This document shows positions 1-7,652 of a DNA stretch of 64,000 nt, in pieces. The notes beneath the pieces were generated by a model. It saw nothing but the letters and a program-made list of their open reading frames with translations, searched no databases and was not told the origin of the DNA. Origin of the DNA: Candidatus Flexifilum breve (GTDB lineage: Bacteria > Chloroflexota > Anaerolineae > Aggregatilineales > Phototrophicaceae); assembly GCA_016717205.1 (NCBI GenBank), contig JADKGC010000002.1, forward strand, positions 1 to 64,000. The letters are read 5' to 3'. Numbering within the stretch: the stretch's first letter is position 1; every line of letters begins with the position of its first letter. Both the position numbers and the translations under genes were made by a program.

Positions 1-537
1 TACCCCGCCGTGCGCACGCTCAAATGTTTTGGGCTGGAAACGGGCGAGGCCGTCGTGTGCAGCGTCACCGTGACCGATCAGGTGGATGAGGTCGGGCGGC
101 GCGGCATCCGGCACGCCGATGTCTACGTTATGACGCTCAAAGAGTACCGCGCCGATCTGCTCAACCGCCTCAACCAACTGCCGCCAGCGATCATCACGCA
201 GGCCGAAAAAGCCTTGAATTCGCGGGAATGGGAACTGCTGTTCCGCAAATACCGCGAACTGAGCAAGCCCAGAACCATGATCAAGCCGCAGACCATCCTC
301 GCCTATGACGGCGACTGGGCGTTCATGGAGGCGTGCGTGCTGCTGCTCATGACGCGCTCGACGCTGCTCGCCAACCTGCTCGAAGTCTCTCCGGCGATCA
401 ACCCGTTTGCGGATCGCGTGTTCACGTTTACGACGTTCGCGCTCGATTACCGCGACGAGGGGCGCTTGGTCGCCCTGCCGCTCGCCAAAGCCCGCCAAAT
501 CGAGGACGTGCCATACATCAATTTGAGCGCGAAGTAA
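1..537 (+). CDS. Hypothetical protein, 5'-truncated by window edge
   Basis: The frame is open from the first base, so the gene begins outside the window; the GTG at position 10 is probably an internal codon. At least 178 residues are visible, ending in a TAA at 535-537. The visible part is soluble, mixed alpha/beta in composition, with a conserved-looking stretch DEVGRRGIRHADVYV near the start and no signal peptide or transmembrane segment. I do not recognise the family. That stretch is a little like the N-terminal domain of GTPase-associated proteins, but this is only an impression. A repeat-rich spacer follows directly after the stop codon, so it is likely the last gene of its transcript. 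Confidence 0.6.
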   Translation, partial: YPAVRTLKCFGLETGEAVVCSVTVTDQVDEVGRRGIRHADVYVMTLKEYRADLLNRLNQLPPAIITQAEKALNSREWELLFRKYRELSKPRTMIKPQTILAYDGDWAFMEACVLLLMTRSTLLANLLEVSPAINPFADRVFTFTTFALDYRDEGRLVALPLAKARQIEDVPYINLSAK

Positions 538-590
538 CCCCTCACCCCCAACCCCTCTCACACGCAAGCGGGGCGAGGGGAGAAAAACAC
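538..590 (+). repeat. CCCCTCACCCC/GGGGAGAGGGG hairpin repeat
   Basis: Immediately after the preceding stop codon comes a C-rich block (CCCCTCACCCCCAACCCCTC) followed by CACGCAAGCGGGGCGAGGGG. The arms can fold into a hairpin. The same family recurs at 2159-2236, 15130-15223, 17585-17686, 27821-27916, 29616-29710 and 63613-63648. Confidence 0.75.
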
Positions 591-604
591 GCTTTTGCTG
601 GCGC

Positions 605-800
605 CCCTCTCCTCTAGGTTGAGGACAGGACACTTTTAACAATCGAGCGAGTGTAGGGACGCCCAACGGGGCGTCCGCCGAATTGTGCGCAAAACGGACG
701 CGCCGTTGCGCGTCCCTACACAATCTGTTTTCCCTCAAACCGGTGTCTCAATGGTTCCCAATGTTAAAACTGTCCAACCGTGAACCTCTAGGAGAGGGGC
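605..800. repeat. Inverted-repeat element enclosing a REPIN-like doublet
   Basis: Outer arms at 605-641 and 762-800 are imperfect inverted repeats: one side reads CCTCTCCTCTAGGTT and later TTTTAACA, the other TGTTAAAA and later AACCTCTAGGAGAGG. Between them at 653-719 lies a GTAGGGACGC...GCGTCCCTAC doublet containing two smaller hairpins. The whole could fold into one long stem with branched tip. No coding sequence is credible here; with the neighbouring hairpin it fills the 472-base spacer at 538-1009. The rest of that spacer, 813-1009, shows nothing I can identify. Confidence 0.7.
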
Positions 801-1009
801 GGGGGGTGAGGTTAGACGCAGCGGAACAAGCCATCTTCCCCCAATCCCCTAGCCATTGGGAGGCGGGTCAAGGCTGAGGAACCCAAACTCACGTTACAAT
901 AGAGTCCAGACTCGTATTCTGTTCGAACCTCATTGGCTCTCGCTGTGGAGAGCGGTGCACTGACTTTCTCTAGCAGGCGGTGAGGTCGTCACACACAAAG
1001 GACTCCCGG

Positions 1010-2059
1010 ATGGCAACTGAACAGCACCCTTTGATCGCGAAACTCGACACGTTGCAGACGCAGTTTGACACCCTTCAGCGCGACATCAGCCTCGACGACC
1101 TGCGCAACGAACTGGCCAGCGTCGCGCAGACCGTGAGCCGCCTCCCGGACGAGATCGCCCGTGCCCGGTCACGCGGCTACAGCTTCGCTGCCTACCTCGA
1201 ACGCAAAGCCGAGGTGATCAAGACGCGCTGGGACGAGATGCGCGACGACATTCAGCGCACCATTCAAAGCGAGAGCTACCGCGCCCGTCCGATCATGGAC
1301 GACCTGCGCGAACGCATGGAGAAAGCCAACATCTACCGTGCCAAGCCCACCGGGTTGGAGATGTTCATCCCGGAAATCGAACGCCAGATGACGCTGCTGC
1401 GCGGTCAAATCGACGCGGCACAAAATCGCATCCGCCAGGCCTACGCCGATCTCAAGCGCGACACGGATCAGACCGCCAGCGAGTTGAGCAAAATTCACTG
1501 GTATCTTGATCAACTGGGTGAGGCCTGTTTCAAGCTGCTGGCGGGCGAATCGCTGTATCTGGCGGCGCAGGCCGAACATCAGGCGACCGGGCGCGGCGGC
1601 GATGACCCCGACGGCATCCTCTACCTGACCGACCAGCGTCTCGTCTTCGAACAAAAGGAGACGACAGGTAAGAAGCTCGGGCTGTTCGGCGGCAAAAAGG
1701 TGCAGGAAGTCGAGTGGGAGATTCCGCTGCATCTGGTCGAAGCCGTCAAGGCGGAAAACAAGGGCTTTTTGGGTGGTAAAGACTTACTGCAGTTCACGTT
1801 TAAGTCCGGCGCGCCCTTTGGGCAAGCGCAAATCGAAGTCAAGGGAGGCGTCGCGTCGAAGTTCTGGGCGGCGCAGATCGAACGCATGATCAGCGGCGGT
1901 GCGAACGACGAACGCGCCATTCAGCCGGACGCGGAGACGGTGCAGGCCATGCGTAACGCACCGACCGCCTGCCCGGTGTGCGCGGGGACGCTGCCGCAGT
2001 TGGTCGCCAACCAGATGCAGATCGAATGCCAGTACTGCGGCTCGGTGATTCGGATCTAG
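1010..2059 (+). CDS. Coiled-coil protein with GRAM-like domain and C-terminal zinc ribbon
   Basis: The 349-residue product starts best at ATG 1010; a GTG at 980 would add ten residues. Residues 1 to about 190 are strongly helical and charged, typical of coiled coil. Around residues 195-300 is a beta-rich segment with LYLTDQRLVFEQK, which resembles bacterial PH/GRAM-type domains. The last 30 residues hold two Cys pairs, CPVC and CQYCG, forming a zinc ribbon. There is no signal peptide, so it is probably cytosolic or peripherally membrane-associated. The exact function is unknown. A REP hairpin with a T-run follows at 2086 and can serve as its terminator. Confidence 0.8.
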   Translation: MATEQHPLIAKLDTLQTQFDTLQRDISLDDLRNELASVAQTVSRLPDEIARARSRGYSFAAYLERKAEVIKTRWDEMRDDIQRTIQSESYRARPIMDDLRERMEKANIYRAKPTGLEMFIPEIERQMTLLRGQIDAAQNRIRQAYADLKRDTDQTASELSKIHWYLDQLGEACFKLLAGESLYLAAQAEHQATGRGGDDPDGILYLTDQRLVFEQKETTGKKLGLFGGKKVQEVEWEIPLHLVEAVKAENKGFLGGKDLLQFTFKSGAPFGQAQIEVKGGVASKFWAAQIERMISGGANDERAIQPDAETVQAMRNAPTACPVCAGTLPQLVANQMQIECQYCGSVIRI

Positions 2060-2085
2060 TCTCCAAGCTATTCAGTCGTCAGTTT

Positions 2086-2115
2086 GTAGGGACGAGGCAT
2101 GCCTCGTCCTTTTTT
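2086..2115 (+). terminator. REP palindrome acting as intrinsic terminator
   Basis: GTAGGGACGAGG and GCCTCGTCC pair around CAT, and six T residues follow at 2110-2115. It is a REP-family palindrome placed 27 bases after a stop codon in the orientation of a Rho-independent terminator. Confidence 0.7.
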
Positions 2116-2140
2116 CCATAATAGAACGCGAGGACGACGC

Positions 2141-4480
2141 ATGAGTGTGTTGAAACAACCCCTCACCCCTCAATCCCCTCTCCCACGCAAGCGGGGAGAG
2201 GGGACGTGTGCTGCGGGGAACGCCCCCTCTCCCCGACGGGTGAATGGTGTTTTCAGCCTATTCGCCTTGATTCTCCTCTTGTTCGCCGCGCTGCCGGTCG
2301 CCGCGCAGACCGGGACGCCCACGCCGACGCCCACGGCGACGGCGGCGCCGATCCCGGTGTTCCCGCTGCGACCGGGGAGCATCGAAGGCAACATCAACGA
2401 TGCGCAGCCCCGCTTACGTTACAGCTTCGAGGCGAACGCGGGCGACAGCGTATCACTGCTCATGGAGAACACCTCCGGCGATCTCGATCCGCTGCTGTTC
2501 CTGTACGATCCCACGGGCGAACTGCTGGAACGCAACGACGATTTGCAAACCGGCAACCGCGACGCGCAAATCGCCATCACGCTGACGCGCTCCGGCACCT
2601 ATACCGTCGAGGCGGCGCGCTTTGAAGGCGTGCCCACCAGCGGCACGTTCCGCCTCACGCTGACGGTCGCGGGCGGCGGAGCCACCCCCACGCCCGAAAA
2701 TCCGCTCAACCGCCCGCCGGATTTTGGCGAGGCTTACCGCGTGATGAGTTATCAGGAGATCGTCACCGGGAGCATCAACGATGCGACACCCGACCGCTTT
2801 TTCGTCATCGGCGGGACGCAGGGCGACCTCGTCCGCGTGACCATGACCCGCACCAGCGGCGATCTCCTGCCGCGAGTGCGCGTATTCAACGAGGCGCGCG
2901 AAGAACTCAGTCAGGAGAGCGAACCACGCGCGGGCGAATCGATCGCCTATATCACCTTGCCGCAAAATGGCTGGTATCTGATCGAGGCGGGGCGGCGCGA
3001 AGGCGAAGGCAACTTCGACCTGTACGCGGGACGCATCGCCGCCGCCGTGCTCGAAGTCGGGCAGGCGGTCACGAGCCGCTTCACCCCGACCGCGCCCTCG
3101 GTGTCGTACATCGTCAACGCACGCCTCGGCGATCTGCTCACCGTGACCATGTTCACGACCGAATCGAACAGCGGCGTCGCGCCGGAAGTTCGCCTGCTGG
3201 ATTTGAGCCTCAATCCGGTCGCGGAAGAAGCGGGCGAACGTTTCGCCACACTGCGCACGACGATTCCGCGCAGCGGCATTTACATCGTGCAGGCCAATAA
3301 TTTGAGCCCGGCAGCGAGCGGCGGCTTCAGCCTGCGCCTCGGCAGTGTGCCGGGGAGCACACGCCTTGAGGCGATTGATGCCCGCTACAATGAGCAGTAT
3401 CAGGGCAGCATTGACGGTTACGCCGCGCCGCTCCAGTTCTATCGCTTCGCGGGCAAAACCGGCGAACTGGTCACACTCCAGCTCAACGCGACCAGCGGCG
3501 ACCTCAACCCGTTCCTCATCCTGATGGACAGCGATCTCAACGAGCTCACGTCGAATGACGACGCGGGTGCAAGTCGCGGCGCGCGTATCACCCAGTTCCG
3601 GCTGCCCAAAGATGGCGAGTATCTGATCCTCGCGTCGCGTTCCGGCTTATCGGCAGGGACGACGACCGGCAGCTATGAACTGGCGATCACGGCGGGCGAG
3701 ATCGCGTTGACGAGCGGCGGCCTCACGGCGACACTGCGCTGGATCTCCGGTGCAGATCTCAACCTATTCGTGACGCAGCCGGATGGACGCGTCGTCGCGT
3801 GGAGCAGCCCCAGCACGCCGAGCGGCGGCACACTGCAAATCGACAGCAACGCCAACTGCGAAACGCCGAGCGATCAGCCCGTTGAACACGTTTTCTGGGG
3901 GACGCCGCCCGTCGGCGATTACACGATCTGGGTGTGGAATCAAAATGGCTGCGGGTCGATTGCGCCCGTCGAATTCTCGCTGATCGTCAGCGTGAATGGG
4001 ACGCCCATCCTCAACACCAGCGGTCGCGTCCCCCCGTCCAGCCGCTATGAGACGGCGGTGCGCGTTGGCGATGGACTGCAAGGCTTTTTGCTCGACGAAG
4101 GCAGTGTGATCCTTCCGTCGCCGCAGGAAACAGTCAGTCAGGGCGGCGACACGCTGATCCGTCCCGGCGAACAGCTCACCGGAGAAATCAACGGCGAGGT
4201 CTACGCGCGCTTCTACCAGTTCAGCGGGACGGCGGGGCAAACGGTCGACATTCGCGTCGAGCAGCTCTCCGGCGATCTGGACGCGATGGTTATTCTACGC
4301 CGCGCCGATGACACTCCGCTGCCCGACGCGGTCAACGACGACGCCGACGCCAACACCCGCGACGCGCATCTCGTCTACACCCTGCCCGCCGATGACACCT
4401 ACATTATCGCCGTGACGCGCTTCGGCGTCCGCGAAGGCACGACGACCGGGCAGTATCGCGTCAGCTTGGCGCTGCCGTAG
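2141..4480 (+). CDS. Secreted multi-PPC-domain surface protein
   Basis: The 779-residue product begins at ATG 2141, preceded by GAGGA at good spacing. Residues 5-33 are encoded by a dispersed repeat; the hydrophobic signal-peptide core (FALILLLFAALPVAAQ) follows at about 37-55. A Thr/Pro linker leads into several bacterial pre-peptidase C-terminal (PPC) beta-sandwich domains, at about 75-210, 230-320, 330-425, 435-540 and 690-779, each with motifs such as SGDLDPLLFLYD. Residues about 550-660 differ and look like a YfaP/DUF2135-type fold (DLNLFVTQPDG, GDYTIWVWNQNGCG). PPC domains occur on exported hydrolases and surface proteins, but no catalytic domain is visible here. An alternative start is GTG 2240, which would remove the repeat-encoded part. 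Confidence 0.85.
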   Translation: MSVLKQPLTPQSPLPRKRGEGTCAAGNAPSPRRVNGVFSLFALILLLFAALPVAAQTGTPTPTPTATAAPIPVFPLRPGSIEGNINDAQPRLRYSFEANAGDSVSLLMENTSGDLDPLLFLYDPTGELLERNDDLQTGNRDAQIAITLTRSGTYTVEAARFEGVPTSGTFRLTLTVAGGGATPTPENPLNRPPDFGEAYRVMSYQEIVTGSINDATPDRFFVIGGTQGDLVRVTMTRTSGDLLPRVRVFNEAREELSQESEPRAGESIAYITLPQNGWYLIEAGRREGEGNFDLYAGRIAAAVLEVGQAVTSRFTPTAPSVSYIVNARLGDLLTVTMFTTESNSGVAPEVRLLDLSLNPVAEEAGERFATLRTTIPRSGIYIVQANNLSPAASGGFSLRLGSVPGSTRLEAIDARYNEQYQGSIDGYAAPLQFYRFAGKTGELVTLQLNATSGDLNPFLILMDSDLNELTSNDDAGASRGARITQFRLPKDGEYLILASRSGLSAGTTTGSYELAITAGEIALTSGGLTATLRWISGADLNLFVTQPDGRVVAWSSPSTPSGGTLQIDSNANCETPSDQPVEHVFWGTPPVGDYTIWVWNQNGCGSIAPVEFSLIVSVNGTPILNTSGRVPPSSRYETAVRVGDGLQGFLLDEGSVILPSPQETVSQGGDTLIRPGEQLTGEINGEVYARFYQFSGTAGQTVDIRVEQLSGDLDAMVILRRADDTPLPDAVNDDADANTRDAHLVYTLPADDTYIIAVTRFGVREGTTTGQYRVSLALP
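2159..2236. repeat. Dispersed hairpin repeat inside coding sequence
   Basis: The CCCCTCACCCC...CCACGCAAGCGGGGAGAGG repeat, otherwise intergenic in this window, lies in frame between the start codon of the PPC protein and its signal-peptide core. It encodes a Pro/Arg-rich stretch (PLTPQSPLPRKRGEG) without a stop. Confidence 0.8.
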
Positions 4481-4506
4481 GAATACCTATGACAATTGCG
4501 GGATTG

Positions 4507-4573
4507 GTAGGGACGCCCAACGGGGCGTCCGCCGTAAGGTAGGCGAAACGGACGCGCTTCTGCGCGTCCCTAC
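4507..4573. repeat. REPIN-like inverted REP doublet
   Basis: The outer arms are GTAGGGACGC and GCGTCCCTAC, with internal hairpins GGACGCCC/GGGCGTCC and GGACGCGC/GCGCGTCC. It has the same 67-base architecture as 653-719 and lies between two convergent genes. Confidence 0.8.
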
Positions 4574-4590
4574 CAATTTATTCTATACAA

Positions 4591-5004
4591 CTAATGCTGA
4601 TGCCGGTGCGTCAGGGTAGGCGACTCCGAAGCCTCGACCTTGCCGGTCAGGAAGTAGGCGTAGTTCAGCGCCAGCAGCAGGTTGATCACCACAGCCAGCC
4701 AGCCGAGCCAATTCACCATGTGCGCGATTTGCGCGACGAGCGCCACGCCAAACGCGAGGAGCGACAGCAACAGGAACGCGCCGTAGATTTCGTGCAGCGT
4801 ATTGCCATCTGGCAAGTGCCGCGCGACCCACGCCAGCAAACCGATGCACAGCATGCCAACCCCCGTAAACTGAATAATGTGAAGCGCCGCCGGGTCAAGC
4901 GTCACCCCCACCACCGACAGCATCGACTGCGGCATCAGCAGGGTCACAGCGCCCACCAGCAGCAGGATGAAGCTGTGGAACGTGAGAACAAATTTCGGTT
5001 GCAT
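4591..5004 (-). CDS. Small four-helix integral membrane protein, His-tailed
   Basis: The start at 5004 is chosen because GGAGAGA stands just upstream; a longer frame reaches 5046 but lacks such a site. The 137-residue product has four hydrophobic segments at about 6-28, 40-60, 70-92 and 97-118 and ends in THRHQH. It resembles small uncharacterised membrane proteins of the DoxX/DUF4345 size class, but I cannot name its family. The gene converges with the PPC protein and diverges from the SDR gene, so it is probably monocistronic. Confidence 0.75.
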   Translation of the reverse strand: MQPKFVLTFHSFILLLVGAVTLLMPQSMLSVVGVTLDPAALHIIQFTGVGMLCIGLLAWVARHLPDGNTLHEIYGAFLLLSLLAFGVALVAQIAHMVNWLGWLAVVINLLLALNYAYFLTGKVEASESPTLTHRHQH

Positions 5005-5233
5005 AAATGTCTCTCCAGTCCAAAGCGAGCGAAATAAGTAAGTCACCGCGCCGCCTTCGGCGGCTCACCTCCTTGTCTTTACCATACGCCCACGTCGTTC
5101 GCCTGCCAACTGATCATCGGACTACCCGCGCGGCACCATTTGTCATATGCACCTTAATCCCCTTCTAAACAATTTCACTGAATTCTCCATTACAGTGGGG
5201 ATTATGTCAGCAGATTGAGCGAGGGTTAGGCAC

Positions 5234-6016
5234 ATGACGGTACGTGGCAAAGTGGCGCTGGTGACAGGCGGCGCATCCGGGTTAGGCAAGGCGGCCGCCG
5301 AACGATTGGCGCGGGAAGGCGCGAAAGTCGCCGTGCTGGGGCGCTCCGACGACGAAAACCGACAAGTCGCGGACGCGATCAATGCGGCGGGCGGCGAGGC
5401 GATTCCCGTCAACGCCGATATTTCCGACCCGGCAGCGATGCAGCGCGCGGTCGAACAGGTGGTGGGGCGCTGGGGGCGGCTGGATATCGTGTTCGCCAAT
5501 GCGGGCATCAACGGCGTGTGGGCACCGCTCGAAGACCTCACGCCGGAAGACTGGCAGAAGACGATCAACATCAACCTGAACGGCACGTTCTACACCCTCA
5601 AGTACGCCGCGCCACATTTGAAGAAGCAGGGCGGCTCAATCATCATCACGTCGTCGGTCAACGGCACGCGCATTTTCAGCAATACGGGCGCGACGGCCTA
5701 CTCGTGCACCAAGGCGGCCCAGGTCGCCATGGCGAAGATGCTGGCGCTGGAACTCGCAAAGCACAAGGTGCGCGTCAACGTGATTTGCCCCGGCGCGATT
5801 GAGAGCCAGATCGACGAGAACACCGAGAAACGCAACGTCGAGCGCGAGAAAGAGCCCGTCGAATTCCCCGAAGGCGAGATTCCGCTCACCGATGGCGTGC
5901 CCGGCAAAGCCGAGGACGTGGGCGATCTCGTGCTATTCCTCGCATCGGATCAGTCGAAGCACATCAGCGGCACGGAAATTTGGATTGACGGGGCGCAGTC
6001 GCTGTTACAGGGGTAA
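5234..6016 (+). CDS. SDR family NAD(P)-dependent oxidoreductase
   Basis: This is a 260-residue classical short-chain dehydrogenase/reductase. The cofactor glycine motif TGGASGLG lies at 11-18, NAG at about 91-93, the catalytic Ser in SSVNG, and YSCTK supplies the catalytic Tyr and Lys. The C-terminal consensus SGTEIWIDGA is also present. The family oxidises or reduces alcohols and ketones; the substrate cannot be read from sequence. Length is typical. The start ATG follows GAGGG by eight bases. It stands alone, flanked downstream by two REP palindromes. Confidence 0.9.
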   Translation: MTVRGKVALVTGGASGLGKAAAERLAREGAKVAVLGRSDDENRQVADAINAAGGEAIPVNADISDPAAMQRAVEQVVGRWGRLDIVFANAGINGVWAPLEDLTPEDWQKTININLNGTFYTLKYAAPHLKKQGGSIIITSSVNGTRIFSNTGATAYSCTKAAQVAMAKMLALELAKHKVRVNVICPGAIESQIDENTEKRNVEREKEPVEFPEGEIPLTDGVPGKAEDVGDLVLFLASDQSKHISGTEIWIDGAQSLLQG

Positions 6017-6069
6017 ACAATGCGTCGTCCCTTTCGCCATGCGAGAGGGTGTTCAATCAAGGTTTCATC

Positions 6070-6217
6070 GTAGGGACGAGGCATGCCTCGTCCTCGGTCG
6101 AAAATCGAACCAGAACCGTTCCGCGTAACGTTTTGATTTCCTCCAGTTATGGGAACAGATGACCGGTGGGTTGCCCTCTCCAGAGAAAAAACAGGACGAG
6201 GCATGCCTCGTCCCTAC
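6070..6217. repeat. Pair of inverted REP palindromes
   Basis: A palindrome at 6070-6093 reads GTAGGGACGAGGC then GCCTCGTCC; its mirror copy at 6194-6217 ends GCCTCGTCCCTAC. The 100 bases between them contain no gene. A partial AGAGGGTGTT end, as in the element at 48254, precedes the first copy. These repeats account for the 284-base spacer at 6017-6300. Confidence 0.7.
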
Positions 6218-6300
6218 AAATTCTTTGGCGTAGGAACCCAAATTCCATTGGGAACCATGAAAAACCTACCCGTGACAGGGCCGGGGGTGGGGTCGATGTG

Positions 6301-6993
6301 CTACATATTCTTCCGCTTCATTTGCCCCTGCCCGAGCACCACAGTGATGTACTGTCCGCTCAGGTGACCGAAGATCGGGATGGTCAGCGCTCCCCCGACG
6401 ATCCAGCCGAGGCACGGGATAGCGTTGACCAGACCGAGCACAATCGCGGCGATCACTGCGCCGAGCAGCCACTGAATCAGCGCGTCCGTGCGCGAGCGCA
6501 CCAGCCTGATCAAGCTGCTGAATTCGAAGAACACGTTCAAGCGCGGTTCTTCGGCGTAGCGCCCCAAGCCGAGCGTATACACGGGCTGAATGGCGAGATT
6601 GTAGAGGATGAGCAGCGGCACAAAGCAGCAGAAGGCCAGTGAGATCAGCCCGCCGCTCAGCAAGCCATCGCCCGCCGTGAAGCCGATGAGGCCGATCACC
6701 AGGCTGATGACCAGATTCGGCACATTGTAGGCCACCCACGCGATCACCGGGTTGATACCCATGTTCAGAAAGCGCCCAAAGTCATCCCACGCGGGCAGCG
6801 GATAGCGTTCGCCGCGCCGGATATTGCGGATCAATTCCAGTTGGTAGCCGAACAGGATGGCGAAACCCACCAAACCGATCAGCACCGGCGTGAGAATCGC
6901 CGAGCCGAACGTCACGATGGCGACCATCACCAACTTGGACACCCACTGCGGATCATCAAACACATAGGTAAAGGCGCGGGGAATGTCGATCAT
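6301..6993 (-). CDS. DUF4013 domain membrane protein
   Basis: The 230-residue protein has the DUF4013 signature: an N-terminal AFTYVFDDPQW followed by a hydrophobic pair, then GERYPLPAWDDFGRF near residue 68, and several long hydrophobic stretches to the C-terminus. It is therefore a polytopic membrane protein of unknown role. Its ATG overlaps the stop codon of the TlpA-like gene (ATGA), which indicates translational coupling at the distal end of the operon. Confidence 0.85.
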   Translation of the reverse strand: MIDIPRAFTYVFDDPQWVSKLVMVAIVTFGSAILTPVLIGLVGFAILFGYQLELIRNIRRGERYPLPAWDDFGRFLNMGINPVIAWVAYNVPNLVISLVIGLIGFTAGDGLLSGGLISLAFCCFVPLLILYNLAIQPVYTLGLGRYAEEPRLNVFFEFSSLIRLVRSRTDALIQWLLGAVIAAIVLGLVNAIPCLGWIVGGALTIPIFGHLSGQYITVVLGQGQMKRKNM

Positions 6994-7652
6994 GATGCCC
7001 TTTCTGCGTTCAACGCCTCAGTGTAGGCGTTCAATTCTTCCAGCGTGATCTCACCGTATTTAGGATAGCGAATTACGCCCGTCCCGTCGATCACATAGGT
7101 GACCGGGAGTTGGAAAATCCCGTAGTCGTCGGCGGTGTCGCCGGTCGGGTCGAGCAGCACGGTCAAGCCGCGGATGTTGTACTGGTTGAGGAACGCCTCG
7201 ACATCAATGCGCCGCTCTTCCACGTTGACGGCCAGCACTACCGCGCCATCGGGAGACTGCGAGGCCGTGAATTCCGCCAGCGCGGGCATTTCGCGCTTGC
7301 ACGGTTCGCACCAGGTCGCCCAGAAGTTGAGGAAGACCACGCGTCCGCGATAATCCGCCGCGTTTACTAATTCGCCATCGAACGACGTGAGCTGAAACTC
7401 GACCGCGGGGGTGTTGGCGAGGTCAATCGGCGTGGGCATAGGCGGCAGCGTGACCGGGCCGGGTGTCGGCAGCCCCGCATTGGCGCGGGCGCCCGCGCTG
7501 AGGAACATGAAAAGCATAGCGAGTGACAGGCCGATCAGCGGTAAGACGAGGAAGATCAGCAGCGGCACGGAGACGCCGCGCTTCGGCGGTTGGATGACAG
7601 GCGAAGCCTCGGGAACCGGAGCCGGTTCGCCAGTGTGTTCAGGTTGAGTCAT
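6990..7652 (-). CDS. TlpA-like membrane-anchored thiol-disulfide oxidoreductase
   Basis: The 220-residue product has one N-terminal transmembrane anchor (about 28-50) and an extracytoplasmic thioredoxin fold with FWATWCEPCKREMPAL, the CxxC redox centre, and a cis-Pro in FQLPVTYVID. TlpA/ResA proteins reduce disulfides outside the cytoplasm, for example in cytochrome c maturation or metal-site assembly. The ATG at 7652 overlaps the upstream stop codon as ATGA; an ATG at 7661 would add three residues. Its position beside a putative metal-linked permease pair suggests a role in extracytoplasmic redox or metal handling, which is inference. Confidence 0.88.
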   Translation of the reverse strand: MTQPEHTGEPAPVPEASPVIQPPKRGVSVPLLIFLVLPLIGLSLAMLFMFLSAGARANAGLPTPGPVTLPPMPTPIDLANTPAVEFQLTSFDGELVNAADYRGRVVFLNFWATWCEPCKREMPALAEFTASQSPDGAVVLAVNVEERRIDVEAFLNQYNIRGLTVLLDPTGDTADDYGIFQLPVTYVIDGTGVIRYPKYGEITLEELNAYTEALNAERAS

